Assembly: GCA_037045435.1 (NCBI GenBank)
Contig: JBAOID010000039.1
Span: forward strand, 62,001-126,000
DNA from: CBDUEF01 sp018063485
GTDB taxonomy: Bacteria > Pseudomonadota > Alphaproteobacteria > Rhodobacterales > Rhodobacteraceae
Length of the DNA stretch: 64,000 nucleotides
Direction of reading: 5' to 3'
Shown: positions 54,466 to 63,837 of the stretch, in pieces
How positions within the stretch are numbered: the first letter of the stretch is position 1
How the letters are laid out: the number at the start of each line of letters is the position of its first letter
Notes under the pieces: generated by a model
Databases searched by the model: none
The model's input: only the letters and a program-made list of their open reading frames with translations
Told to the model about the DNA's origin: nothing
Made by a program: the position numbers and the translations under genes

Positions 54466-55358
54466 TCAGCCCTCCAAGCGCGGCCATAGGCCCAAAGCAG
54501 CGCCGGTTTGGGCCGGCGTGCCGGTGTGGTGGCATTGCCAATGCCAGCCGCGTGACGGCGGCAAGGGCTGCAAGCCGATCCTTGCGCTCGGCCAGCCGCT
54601 CCAGATAGCGGCCGCGCAGATCCGCCGGCATTTCAGGGTTTCATGGCGCAGACTGCCACCCATGCGATTCGAAACATGGTGCGCGCCATCAAAGGGAAAA
54701 TCCTCTTCGGCCGGGTCAAGCACCTGCATCAGCGATGCCTCTGACGCCCCATGCCAGCCGCGCAGTTGTCAGGCGGCCTCCAACCCGGCTGCAGATCGCC
54801 CAGAAAATCCGACAGGAACACCGCGCGGCCATGCGAGACGCAGCGCCTGCGGCCGGCGGCGTGCCGTAATCGGCCTGCGGCGCGGCGCATCCAGCGCCTG
54901 CGCCAAGACGCTCGATCTGCCTGCGGCCCCGGTTCGGCGGCATGGCCCCGGCCAGCCCCACGCGCTCGCCCCCACGCAAGCAGCAACATCGCCAGCGCCA
55001 GCGCCAGCAGCCGCGCGCGGTCGCGATTTGGCGGCGCGGTCCCTGGCCGCCCGAATAATGCCATCGACTTCGCAGCCGATCAACCCAGAGCGTCACCGAT
55101 TGCGCCGCCTGCCATTCGCGTTCGCGCACAAAATGCGCATCCGAGCGGGCGGAACGGCGCCAATCAATAGCGCGGGCGGCATCGCCGGAATGGGCGGGGC
55201 GGTATTGCCAGAACTCATCGCCTTGCCCGGCACGGCGGCGGCCATGTTCGCCAAGCATCAGGGTTGCCGCCAAATGCTCGGCCTCGGCCAGAAGGGCTGG
55301 CAGCGATTGGCCCAATGCCTCGGCGCGGGCGCGCAGGGCGGGCGGCGCTTTGGCTCAC
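54466..55358 (-). CDS. DUF58 domain-containing protein (frameshifted)
   Basis: DUF58 protein, a vWA-related partner of MoxR ATPases. The readable part is ALLAEAEHLAATLMLGEHG, RRRAGQGDEFWQYRPAHSGD and AARAIDWRRSARSDAHFVRE, the conserved DUF58 signature (about residues 25-85). The second half is scattered over frames. The likely GTG start at 55358 overlaps the moxR stop (GTGA). The stop at 54466 is 4 bases before the DUF4159 start. Confidence 0.75.
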
Positions 55359-56365
55359 GCGGCGGCCTCAAGCCCAAGGCTGCGGGCGACAACGCCGTCG
55401 ATCAACCCGGCCAGGGTTTCGCCACGCGCGCGGGCGGCAAAAGACAGCGCCATGCGGTGAATAAGCACCGGGCGCGGCCATGGCGGCCACATCGGCCACC
55501 GAAGGCGCAAGCCTGCCTTCAAGCAAGGCACGCGCCCGAACCGTCAGCATCAAGCGCCTGTGCCGCGCGCGGGCCGGGGCCCCAGTTCAGGCTGCCGGTC
55601 AGATCACGGCCCTCGGCCTCGCCGGGGCGGCAGGCGCGCACCAGATCAAGGATCGCCTCGACAATCGCCTCGCCAACCGGCATCCGGCGCATCAATGGCT
55701 TGGGCCGCGATCAATTCATCGGCGGTAAACACCTGATACGCCGCGCCTTCGGTGGCACCCGTGGTGGCCAGCAGGATATCGCGCTCGATGCGCGCGGGTC
55801 GGGTATTCCACATCGACCTGCAACAAGAAGCGGTCAAGCTGCGCCTCGGGCAGGGGATAGGTGCCCTCTTGTTCGATCGGGTTCTGCGTGGCCAGCACAT
55901 GGAACGGGCGGCCCAGCGGGCGGTGCTGACCGGCAATGGTGACCTCGCGCTCTTGCATCGCCTGCAACAGCGCCGATTGGGTGCGGGGGCTGGCGCGGTT
56001 GATCTCATCGGCCATCAGCAATTGGCAAAACACCGGACCTTCGAGGAAGCGAAAGGCGCGGCTGCCGTCGGCCGCGGTTTCCAACACTTCCGAGCCAAGG
56101 ATATCGGCGGGCATCAGATCGGGCGTGAACTGGATGCGGTTGCCGTGCAGGCCCATTACGGTGGACAAGCGTATCAACCAGCAGCGTCTTGCCCAAGCCC
56201 CGGCAAACCCACCAAAAGCGCATGACCGCCACAAAGCATCGAGGCCAGAACCTGATCGACAACGCGGTCTTGTCCGATGAAGCGCTGATTGATTGATGTC
56301 TTTGCCAGCCCCAAACGCGCCCCAAGCGCTTCGATATCTGCAACAAGTTGGGTCGGATCGGCCAT
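55355..56365 (-). CDS. MoxR-type AAA ATPase (frameshifted)
   Basis: MoxR-family AAA+ chaperone. Start ATG 56365 (MADPTQLVADIEALGARLGL). Walker A is GLPGLGKTLLVDTL, with an extra base inside it; then IQFTPDLMPADILGSEVL, Walker B in LLMADEINRASPRTQSALLQ, sensor 1 in FHVLATQNPIEQEGTYPLPE, and QLDRFLLQVDVEYP. The last part (ETLAGLIDGVVARSLGLEAA) is in another frame. It is the first gene of the operon; MoxR ATPases assist insertion of metal or maturation of vWA-domain complexes. Confidence 0.85.
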
Positions 56366-56449
56366 GACATTCCTCGCAAAGCGTTTATATGGGTGTATAT
56401 GAGCCAAGTAAGGCCCGATGCACAAATGGCAAAAGGTGAAACCACACAA

Positions 56450-57026
56450 ATGATCGTGAATCCGTCAGCCGAGGGGCTGGCTGCCTCGGTGAAGGCGGCA
56501 ACGAAAAAGGGCCCGCCGCCCGTTCATCTGTGGAATCCGCCCTATTGCGGCGACCTGGATATCAGGATCGCGCGCGATGGGACGTGGTATTATCTGGGCA
56601 CGCCTTTCGGCAGGATGCCGCTGGTCAAGCTGTTTTCGTCGATCCTGAAGCGCGAGGGCGACAAGTATTTTCTGGTCACTCCGGTGGAAAAGGTCGGAAT
56701 CACGCGTCGATGACGCGCCGCTGTTGGCGGTTGATTTCGACGTTGAAGGCGAGGGCGAGGCGCAGATATTGCACTTCGTGACCAAGACCGATGATGAGGC
56801 CACGGCAGGGCCAGAGCATCCGATCCGGCTGGAACGCGATCCCGAAACCGGCGAGCCTTCACCCTATATCCTGATCCGAGCCAATCTTTGGGCCTTGATC
56901 GACCGCAAGTCGTTTTACAGGCTGGTTGACCTTGGCGCACATGCGCCCCATGAAGGGGCAAGCTGGTTTGGCCTTTGGTCGGACGGGCAATTCTTTCCGG
57001 TTATCCCAACGGACGATCTGCCCTGA
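56450..57026 (+). CDS. DUF1285 domain-containing protein (one frameshift)
   Basis: DUF1285 protein with the block GPPPVHLWNPPYCGDLDIRI (about residues 22-41), LVKLFSSILKREGDKYFLVT and, after the frame break, VDFDVEGEGEAQILHFVTKT and PSPYILIRANLWALIDRKSF. One extra base at about 56705 separates the two frames; corrected length is 191 residues. Start ATG 56450 (MIVNPSAEG); ATG 56426 is an alternative. Function unknown. Divergent from moxR across 84 bases that must hold both promoters. Confidence 0.83.
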
Positions 57027-57802
57027 TGCCCCTGTTTGCCGCCAATCTGACGATGCTTTTTACCGAAGTGTCCGGGCTTGAACGTCCGCGCCTTGCGGCT
57101 CAGGCGGGCTTTGATGCGGCCGAAATCCTGTTTCCTTATGACCATCCCGCCAAGGATTGGGTAGCCGCCCTGGCCGGAATGCCGCTGGCGTTGATCAATG
57201 CCCCGCCGGGTGATTGGGGCCTGGGAGATCGGGGATTTGCCGCCGTTCCGGGGCAGGAAACCCGGTTTCAGGACAGTTTTTTGCGCGGCGCTGATCTGGC
57301 GGCCAAACTGGGTGCGAAACGCTTGCATGTGATGGCAGGGGTTGCGCGCGGGCCTTTGGCCGAACAGACCTATACCGCCAATCTGCAATGGGCACTGGAG
57401 CAGGCCCCCGAACAGGTGCTGACGCTTGAGCCGCTGAACTCCGATGACATGCCGGGCTATTTCCTGAACGATTTCGATCAGGCCGCGCGGATTCTGGACG
57501 ATCTGGGCAACCCGCGATTGGGGATACAGTTCGACCTGTGGCACGCTGCGCGGATTCACGGCGATGCTGCTGCCGTTTGGGCCCGACACAATAATCACGT
57601 GAATCACATTCAAATCGCAGGTTTTCCGACCCGCAATGAGCCGGGCGGCGGTGGATTCGATCTGACCGGTCTTTGTGCCGAGTTGGATGCCATGGGCTAT
57701 CAGGGCTTTGTTGCCGCCGAATACCGCCCGGCGCGCGCGACGGTGCATGGCTTGGGATGGTTGCATGCGCTGAAAGCACGGGCGCGGTTGATTGGCGCAT
57801 GA
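57026..57802 (+). CDS. Hydroxypyruvate isomerase-like TIM-barrel protein
   Basis: 258-residue sugar-phosphate-isomerase-like (AP endonuclease family 2) barrel. Metal/catalytic acidic residues are in LTLEPLNSDDMPGY (Glu, about 142), GIQFDLWHAARIHGD (Asp/His, about 175), NHIQIAGFPTRNEP (about 200) and FVAAEYRPA (Glu, about 235). This is the Hyi/OtnI pattern, converting hydroxypyruvate and tartronate semialdehyde, and fits the glycolate theme, though the two loci are apart. The ATG shares one base with the DUF1285 stop (TGATG). Confidence 0.88.
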   Translation: MPLFAANLTMLFTEVSGLERPRLAAQAGFDAAEILFPYDHPAKDWVAALAGMPLALINAPPGDWGLGDRGFAAVPGQETRFQDSFLRGADLAAKLGAKRLHVMAGVARGPLAEQTYTANLQWALEQAPEQVLTLEPLNSDDMPGYFLNDFDQAARILDDLGNPRLGIQFDLWHAARIHGDAAAVWARHNNHVNHIQIAGFPTRNEPGGGGFDLTGLCAELDAMGYQGFVAAEYRPARATVHGLGWLHALKARARLIGA

Positions 57803-57956
57803 GCGCTGTCTTGTGGCCAGTTTGTCTTGCCCGCGATTAAAGCTGCGCAGAGTGTTTTTGCGCAAAGCGCGAACGGCAGGTTTTCTTGCTTGATGTCGCC
57901 TCTTGCCCATGCCGTTGCAGCGGTTAGAATATGCAGGACTTGAAAAGGATCACCCG

Positions 57957-58142
57957 ATGCCGATAGCAGCCCCCGAGACCGAAATCGTCACTCATTGGAA
58001 ACTGGCCTGTGACGGCGGCGAAGGGGCTTTGGGTCATCCACGCGTTTGGCTGACGATTCCGCAAGATACCGGCTTTGTCGAATGTGGCTATTGCGACAAG
58101 CGTTACGAGATCGACCGCGCTCATGCCCAGGATGACCACTGA
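57957..58142 (+). CDS. Zinc-finger CHCC domain protein
   Basis: 61-residue protein with the zf-CHCC pattern, Cys in WKLACDGG, His in GHPRVWL, and CGYC (about residues 45-48). Homologues include the NDUFS6 accessory subunit of mitochondrial complex I, so it binds one zinc; in bacteria it is a small conserved protein of unclear role. Start ATG 57957 (MPIAAPETEIV) was chosen over 57903. The stop is followed closely by the next gene. Confidence 0.88.
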   Translation: MPIAAPETEIVTHWKLACDGGEGALGHPRVWLTIPQDTGFVECGYCDKRYEIDRAHAQDDH

Positions 58143-58180
58143 AGCTGTTTCGCCCAACAAGCCAGAGGCTGCGGCGCGCA

Positions 58181-58807
58181 TTGCTTGCAGCAATTTTTGT
58201 GCTGTCATGGCCGATTTGGTTTTATGGTGCCGCGTCCCTGGGTGCGGTCTTTCCTGGAACGCCCGCCAGCCTGCAACCCGGAACTGAAATCCTTGTCGCT
58301 ATCGCGCGTGGCCCATTTCGCTATGATCTGATGCTGCCTCTGATGCCCGAAGTGCGCGAGCGCTATGGTTTTGCCAAATCACAGGGGCTGGACATTGAAA
58401 ATCCAGCGGCCGAATGGCTGCTGATCGGACGCGGCGGGTCGCAGATGGTGCGCGCGCCGGGCATGGTGTCAATTCTTCGCGCGATGGTGGGCGACGCGGC
58501 TGTGATCGAGCTGGGTTTGGCTGGAAATGTTCAAGGCGTGAAAGGCTTGCGGTTCTTTACTTTGTCCGAGCCGCAATTCAAGGCCCTCTTGTCTGCGGTG
58601 GATGACGCCTTTTCGCGCGATCAGGCGCGCGGGCCAGTGCCGGTTGCACCTGATCGCCCGCTTTACGCGGCTATTGGCGCAAGTTCGCTGCTTTACAATG
58701 GCAATGTCTGGTTGGGTGAGGTGTTGCTTGCAGCGGGGCTTTCCTTTGGCCGCTGGACGCCCACCCCGCAATCGGTGAGTTTTGCGCTGGATTGGCAGAA
58801 CGGTTAG
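58181..58807 (+). CDS. DUF2459-like hypothetical membrane-anchored protein
   Basis: At least 208 residues. An N-terminal membrane segment (LLAAIFVLSWPIWFYGAASLG in part) is followed by a domain with YDLMLPLMPEVRER, RFFTLSEPQFKALLSAVDDA and LLYNGNVWLGEVLLAAGLSF with RWTPTPQSV, which matches the layout of DUF2459 (TIGR02117) proteins; I am moderately sure. The start is unclear: TTG 58181 lies in the middle of the helix, while the frame is open back to a CTG at 58139 that overlaps the zinc-finger stop and gives KLFRPTSQRLRRALLAA. Either that CTG is used or a base is missing. Confidence 0.7.
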   Translation: MLAAIFVLSWPIWFYGAASLGAVFPGTPASLQPGTEILVAIARGPFRYDLMLPLMPEVRERYGFAKSQGLDIENPAAEWLLIGRGGSQMVRAPGMVSILRAMVGDAAVIELGLAGNVQGVKGLRFFTLSEPQFKALLSAVDDAFSRDQARGPVPVAPDRPLYAAIGASSLLYNGNVWLGEVLLAAGLSFGRWTPTPQSVSFALDWQNG

Positions 58808-58878
58808 CGGCGGAATGGGTGGCAAGGCTGCGCGCTTCGTGGCAATACTGGGGGCCATAGAACAGAGGCGGGCGACAT

Positions 58879-61686
58879 ATGGCTTTCGGCAAGGGCAACC
58901 ATCTTCACCTCATTGACGGCTCTGCTTTCATCTTCCGCGCCTATCACGCGCTGCCGCCCCTGACGCGCAAGTCCGATGGTATGCCGGTGGGTGCGGTTGC
59001 GGGGTTTTGCAACCTTTTGTGGGGCGAGTTGACCGCCAGCCGCAAGGAAACTGCCCCGACCCATATCGCGGTGATTTTTGACGCCGGATCGAAAACCTTC
59101 CGCAACGACATATACCCGGCTTACAAAGCCAACCGCCCGGAATTGCCCGAAGACCTGCGCCCGCAATTCGCCTTCACCCGCGCCGCCACCCGCGCCTTCA
59201 ATGTGCCCTGCATCGAGGTTGAGGGGTTTGAGGCCGATGATATCATTGCAACCCTCGCCCGCCGTGCGGTTGAGGCTGGCGGCACGGCCACCATCATCTC
59301 ATCTGACAAAGACCTGATGCAACTGATCGGGCCGGGCGTGGATATGCTTGACCCGATGAAGAACAAACGTATCGGCCCCGATGAGGTGTTCGAAAAATTC
59401 GGCGTGACCCCGAACCGTGTGGTCGATGTGCAATCTCTGGCCGGGGATTCCACCGACAACGTGCCGGGCGCGCCGGGGATCGGGATCAAGACTGCCGCCC
59501 TGCTGATTCAGGAATACGGCGATCTTGACACCCTCTTGGCCCGAGCGGGTGAGATCAAACAACCCAAACGCCGCGAGGCGCTGGTGGATAATGCCGATCT
59601 GATCCGCATCTCGCGACAGTTGGTATCGCTTGATGACCAAATGGTTCTGGACGTTGCGCTGGAAACGCTTGATCTGAAAGCGCCCGAAGCTGACGTGGTG
59701 ATGGGTTTTCTGAAAGAGATGGAGTTTCAGACTCTTACCAAACGCGTTGCCGAAAAACTGAAGGTTGAAGCGCCTCTGCTGGAGACAGCCCGTGGTATGC
59801 ATGTCGAAGGTGCGCATGATGAGGTGCAGGAAGCACCGCAACTCCCCTTCGATTCTTCTGCTTACGAATGTATCCGCGACGAGGCCGCGCTTGCGCGCTG
59901 GCTGGCCCGCATCACCGAGCGCGGCTATGTCGCGGTGGATACCGAAACCACCAGCCTTGATGAAATGCGCGCCGAACTGGTTGGCATCTCGCTTTGCGTT
60001 GATGCAGGCAAGGCTGCCTATATCCCGTTGGGCCACAAACAGGGCGGCGGCGACCTGTTTGGCAGCACCGAACTGGTTGAGGGACAGATGCCTGTGGAGG
60101 TGGCGCTGGCCGCTTTGAAACCGATGCTTCAGGATGCTTCGATCCTGAAAATCGGTCAGAATATGAAATATGATTGGAAAATCCTCGCCCGCCACGGCGT
60201 CCACATCACGCCATTCGATGACACGATGCTGTTGTCATCGGCAATGCAGGCGGGGCTGAACGGCCATGGCATGGACGCGCTTTCCGAGAAATACCTGGGC
60301 CATCAACCGATTCCGATCAAATCCCTGCTCGGCTCGGGTAAATCGCAGATCACCTTTGATCGCGTGGGCATCGACGACGCCGTGAAATACGCCGCCGAAG
60401 ATGCTGACGTGACCCTGCGCCTGTGGCAATTGTTCAAGCCGCTACTGCACAAAAGCCGCGTAACAACGGTTTACGAAACGCTGGAGCGACCTCTGGTCAC
60501 CGTGCTGGCCGAGATGGAAATGGCAGGCGTGCAGGTGGACCGCGATACGCTGTCGCGGATGTCGAATGCTTTTGCGCAAAAGATGGCGGGGCTGGAGGCG
60601 GAAATCCAGCAACAAGCGGGGCAACCCTTCAACGTGGGTTCTCCCAAACAACTGGGTGAGATCCTCTTCGACAAGCTGGGCCTTTCCGGCGGTGAAAAAG
60701 GAAAAACCGGTGCCTATGCGACCGGTGCCGATATCCTCGAAGACCTTGCCACCGAACATGTGCTGCCGGGGCTGGTGCTGGATTGGCGGCAGTTAGCGAA
60801 ACTGAAATCCACCTATACCGATGCGCTGCAAGATCATATCAACCCCGAAACCGGCCGCGTCCACACTTCTTATTCGATCACAGGGGCGGTGACGGGCCGC
60901 CTGTCCTCCACTGATCCAAACCTGCAAAATATCCCGATCCGTTCCGAGGAAGGCCGCCGAATCCGTGAGGCTTTTGTGGCTCCAGCAGGCAAGACGCTGG
61001 TTTCGCTGGATTATTCCCAGATCGAGCTTCGCATCCTGGCCCATGTTGCCGATATCCCCTCGCTGCAACAGGCGTTCAAAGAGGGCATCGACATCCATGC
61101 GATGACCGCGAGCGAGATGTTCAACGTGCCGCTGGCCGAGATGACGCCGGACATTCGCCGCCGCGCCAAAGCGATCAACTTTGGGGTGATCTACGGCATC
61201 TCGGGATTTGGCCTTGCCCGCAACCTGCGTATCCCGCGCGCCGAGGCCCAAGGCTTCATCGACCGCTACTTTGAACGCTACCCCGGTATCAAGGAATATA
61301 TGGCCGAAACCATCGGCTTTGCGCAAAAGAACGGCTATGTCCAAACCCTGTTTGGCCGCAAGATCCACACCCCGGAAATCAACGCCAAAGGCCCCGGTGC
61401 GGGCTTTGCCAAGCGCGCAGCAATCAACGCGCCGATTCAGGGCACCGCCGCCGACGTGATCCGCCGCGCGATGATCCGTATGCCCGCAGCTATCGCCGAT
61501 CTGCCAGCGAGGATGCTGTTGCAAGTCCATGACGAGCTGCTGTTCGAGGTGGACAGCAGCGCCGTCCCGGCTCTGATCACCGCCGCCAAAGCGGTGATGG
61601 AGTTGGCAGCAGATCCGGCGGTAAAACTCGCCGTGCCGCTGACGGTAGAGGCTGGACAGGGGCGCAACTGGGCAGAGGCGCATTGA
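58879..61686 (+). CDS. polA: DNA polymerase I
   Basis: 935-residue enzyme with all three domains. 5' nuclease (HLIDGSAFIFRAYHALPPLT at residues about 6-25, then EGFEADDIIAT), 3'-5' exonuclease with an intact DTETTSLD (about 354-361) and the polymerase with motif A (SLDYSQIELRILAHV, about 710), motif B (RRRAKAINFGVIYGIS, about 757) and motif C (LLQVHDELLFEV, about 885). Intact and full length. Used in replication and repair. Bases 61687-62034 after it hold no gene or clear signal that I can see. Confidence 0.97.
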   Translation: MAFGKGNHLHLIDGSAFIFRAYHALPPLTRKSDGMPVGAVAGFCNLLWGELTASRKETAPTHIAVIFDAGSKTFRNDIYPAYKANRPELPEDLRPQFAFTRAATRAFNVPCIEVEGFEADDIIATLARRAVEAGGTATIISSDKDLMQLIGPGVDMLDPMKNKRIGPDEVFEKFGVTPNRVVDVQSLAGDSTDNVPGAPGIGIKTAALLIQEYGDLDTLLARAGEIKQPKRREALVDNADLIRISRQLVSLDDQMVLDVALETLDLKAPEADVVMGFLKEMEFQTLTKRVAEKLKVEAPLLETARGMHVEGAHDEVQEAPQLPFDSSAYECIRDEAALARWLARITERGYVAVDTETTSLDEMRAELVGISLCVDAGKAAYIPLGHKQGGGDLFGSTELVEGQMPVEVALAALKPMLQDASILKIGQNMKYDWKILARHGVHITPFDDTMLLSSAMQAGLNGHGMDALSEKYLGHQPIPIKSLLGSGKSQITFDRVGIDDAVKYAAEDADVTLRLWQLFKPLLHKSRVTTVYETLERPLVTVLAEMEMAGVQVDRDTLSRMSNAFAQKMAGLEAEIQQQAGQPFNVGSPKQLGEILFDKLGLSGGEKGKTGAYATGADILEDLATEHVLPGLVLDWRQLAKLKSTYTDALQDHINPETGRVHTSYSITGAVTGRLSSTDPNLQNIPIRSEEGRRIREAFVAPAGKTLVSLDYSQIELRILAHVADIPSLQQAFKEGIDIHAMTASEMFNVPLAEMTPDIRRRAKAINFGVIYGISGFGLARNLRIPRAEAQGFIDRYFERYPGIKEYMAETIGFAQKNGYVQTLFGRKIHTPEINAKGPGAGFAKRAAINAPIQGTAADVIRRAMIRMPAAIADLPARMLLQVHDELLFEVDSSAVPALITAAKAVMELAADPAVKLAVPLTVEAGQGRNWAEAH

Positions 61687-62034
61687 CGCCGGGTGGCGCA
61701 TGAACCGGTTCGTTGACTTTATTGGTGTGCTGGCAGGTCGCAAAAGGATTTCTTGCCCGCGTCGCAAGTCCTGGCGCACAGAAAGATCGGCCCCACTTCG
61801 GCATAGGGCTGTTGGGGTGGCATGGGTCGACGGGCCGGCACCTTCAGGGATTGCCCTTGCCGTCAGAGCCTTTGCGCTCTGGCACCTGCCCATTCGCATC
61901 CATTCCGCCCAATTGCTATGCGCGCGTTGTTACGGTTGGGTGTAACCGACCGGTTTGTAGCGCCTTGCGGTTTCTGACCTGTTGCACGAGGAGCGTCCGA
62001 TCTGGGCGGCGATGATCTGTGATAGGCTTCAGCC

Positions 62035-62256
62035 ATGGAGATTGATCAAGACAGGATCGACGAAGCCGTTTTGGGCCTGATGTGGCTGACACTGCATGAT
62101 GAGCGGCGGGCCTGGAAAGGCTTTGACTGGGAGGCATTGGGGCGGTTGCATGGGAAGGGGCTGATTGCCGATCCGGTCAACAAGGCGAAGTCGGTTGTCT
62201 TGACGGATGAGGGGCTGAGGCCCGCCGCGCCTCCCGTCAGGCCTCGATGTCATTGA
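62035..62256 (+). pseudogene. DUF6429 protein, 3' end truncated at the IS66 junction
   Basis: 73-residue ORF with the DUF6429 body: MEIDQDRIDEAVLGLMWLTL, HDERRAWKGFDWEALGRLHG, and AKSVVLTDEGL. After LTDEGL the sequence changes to RPAAPPVRPRCH, where the opposite strand reads as IS66 transposase. The family normally goes on with RxxxELFxxLF. So the last few residues were replaced by insertion or deletion of IS66. Confidence 0.7.
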
Positions 62257-63205
62257 GTTCCCCTATCCGCTTCAACGCCTCGAGCACGATTTCCGAGCCG
62301 GTCTTCTTGTGAACGTCGAAGAAGTCTCTTCTGAGATGTGCCCAACATGCGGCCTCGCGGATCCGCGGCTGGCCGCTCGCATCGGGCTCGTAGAGCGATT
62401 TGAAGCCAGTGTAGGCATCGGCCTGCAGGATGCCGCGAAAGCCGGCGAGATGCTTCTGGGGATGTTCTCCCTTGCGATCGACCGAGAGGAAATAGGCACT
62501 GCCGGGCGGAGCTGTTCCTCCCCAAGGCTGGTCGTCACGCAGAAAGACCCAGATCCGTCCCTCCTTCACGCCCTTGCCGATCCCGTCGATGCGCTTCGAG
62601 GGGTCGAGCACGCGGACGGTTGTGTCGTCGGCATGCAGGCGGTCGGTCTTCATCACCTCACTGCGGATCCGTTTAACCAGCGGGGCCAGAACCCGGACAC
62701 TCTGGCCACACCAGTCGACCAGGGTTGAGGACGGAATGCCGGCACCCATCCGGGCGAAGATTTCCTGCTGGCGATAGAGCGGCAAATGATCATCGAATTT
62801 GGCGACGAGAATATGTGCCAGTAGCGCCGGCCCCGCCATGGCGCGCGGGATCGGACGCGACGGTGCGGCGGGTTGAGTGATCTTCTCGCCGCGGCGGCAG
62901 GACTTCTTGAGCCGGGCCGTCTCGACCACCTTCAGCTTGGCGGCGATCAGTTCGAGGATCTCGCTGACATCTTCACCGACGAGGCGCAGAGGCCCACCAC
63001 ACCGCGGGCAATCCTCGCCGGGGTCGAGCACGATCCGCTCGCGCGGCGTCGTGGGCGTGACGCGGGGCTGGCGACGGTGACGATTTGGCTTGGGCTGTTG
63101 ACGCCCGCGATTGAGGTGACGAGGTGATTGATCGGCTGATGGATGGGCCGAAAATAAGGGCGGTATCGGTCGGGGACGCCCGCGCGAGGCGCATGCTGCC
63201 GACAT
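62237..63205 (-). mobile_element. tnpC: IS66-family transposase (TnpC) remnant, both ends lost
   Basis: 322-residue ORF of an IS66 transposase. The zinc-finger region (CPRCGGPLRLVGEDVSEILE), the transposase core with PLYRQQEIFARMGAGIPSST, the first catalytic Asp in HADDTTVRVLD and the second in QADAYTGFKSLYEP are visible, then it stops at ELNDIEA. The usual protein is about 520 residues: the N-terminal coiled-coil/HTH part is missing and so is the C-terminal part with the last catalytic Glu. It cannot transpose by itself. Confidence 0.88.
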
Positions 63206-63329
63206 TGTTAGGGCCTGCTAACAATGGCCGATACGTCCCTGCGTTCATGGGGATGGCGTGACCGCTGAGAACAGCGGCAGATCAGTTGTCGTTTGCATCA
63301 AAACGACGGAGTTGGCAGCACTGTGATTG

Positions 63330-63690
63330 AGGCGCTGACGGCGATTTCTGTATTGAAGGAAATTCCATTAACAAATTCATTCGCTGCAAAGCTTTGGCGC
63401 CGATGCTGTTGCCCGCGTCAGGTTCCGCGCAGGGCTTCGCCTCCGGACAGGCGGCCCATGACGCCGGTGACTACGCCACAGTGTTGCGCGGATGGACGCC
63501 GCTTGCCGAGCAGAGCGACGCGCGGGTGCAATCCCTATATCGGCGACATATACGAGCACGGTCCAGGCGTGCCAGAGGACTATGCCGAGGCGGTGAAGTG
63601 GTCCCGGTTGGCGTCTCAGTAACGCTTGGCGAGCGCCCAAGGCAGTCTTGGCCTCATGTACCGCACCGGCCTGGGCGTGCCGTCGAATTC
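63330..63690 (+). pseudogene. Sel1-repeat protein fragment (frameshifted and cut)
   Basis: A leader with LAPMLLPASGSAQG is followed by HDAGDYATVLRGWTPLAEQS and, in another frame, GDIYEHGPGVPEDYAEAVKW, then SAQGSLGLMYRTGLGVPSN. These are Sel1-like repeats (GxxYxxGxGVPxDYxxAxxW). Frameshifts split them, and the last repeat ends where the minus strand starts to match IS66 TnpA. Exported TPR-like scaffold originally; now broken. Confidence 0.7.
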
Positions 63691-63837
63691 CAGCGCCGCT
63701 CTGATAACCATCGCCTTGAAATCTTCAAACCATTGCCGCCGCTCTCCGACCGGCGCACCATCCAGACCGCCGACTACCGCCTCCACCAACTGTAAGCTTC
63801 CAGTTGTAGGCATGGGCGTTGAACTGGTCATAGACAT
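63680..63837 (-). mobile_element. tnpA: IS66 TnpA-like fragment
   Basis: ORF start MSMTSSTPMPTTGSLQLVEA and ERRQWFEDFKAMVIRAALE match the beginning of IS66 small protein TnpA (RRRWxxDFKxxVIxxALE, an HTH). After ALEF the frame runs antisense to the Sel1 fragment, so the rest of TnpA is gone. Bases 63838-64000, on to the window edge, show no gene that I recognise. Confidence 0.6.
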
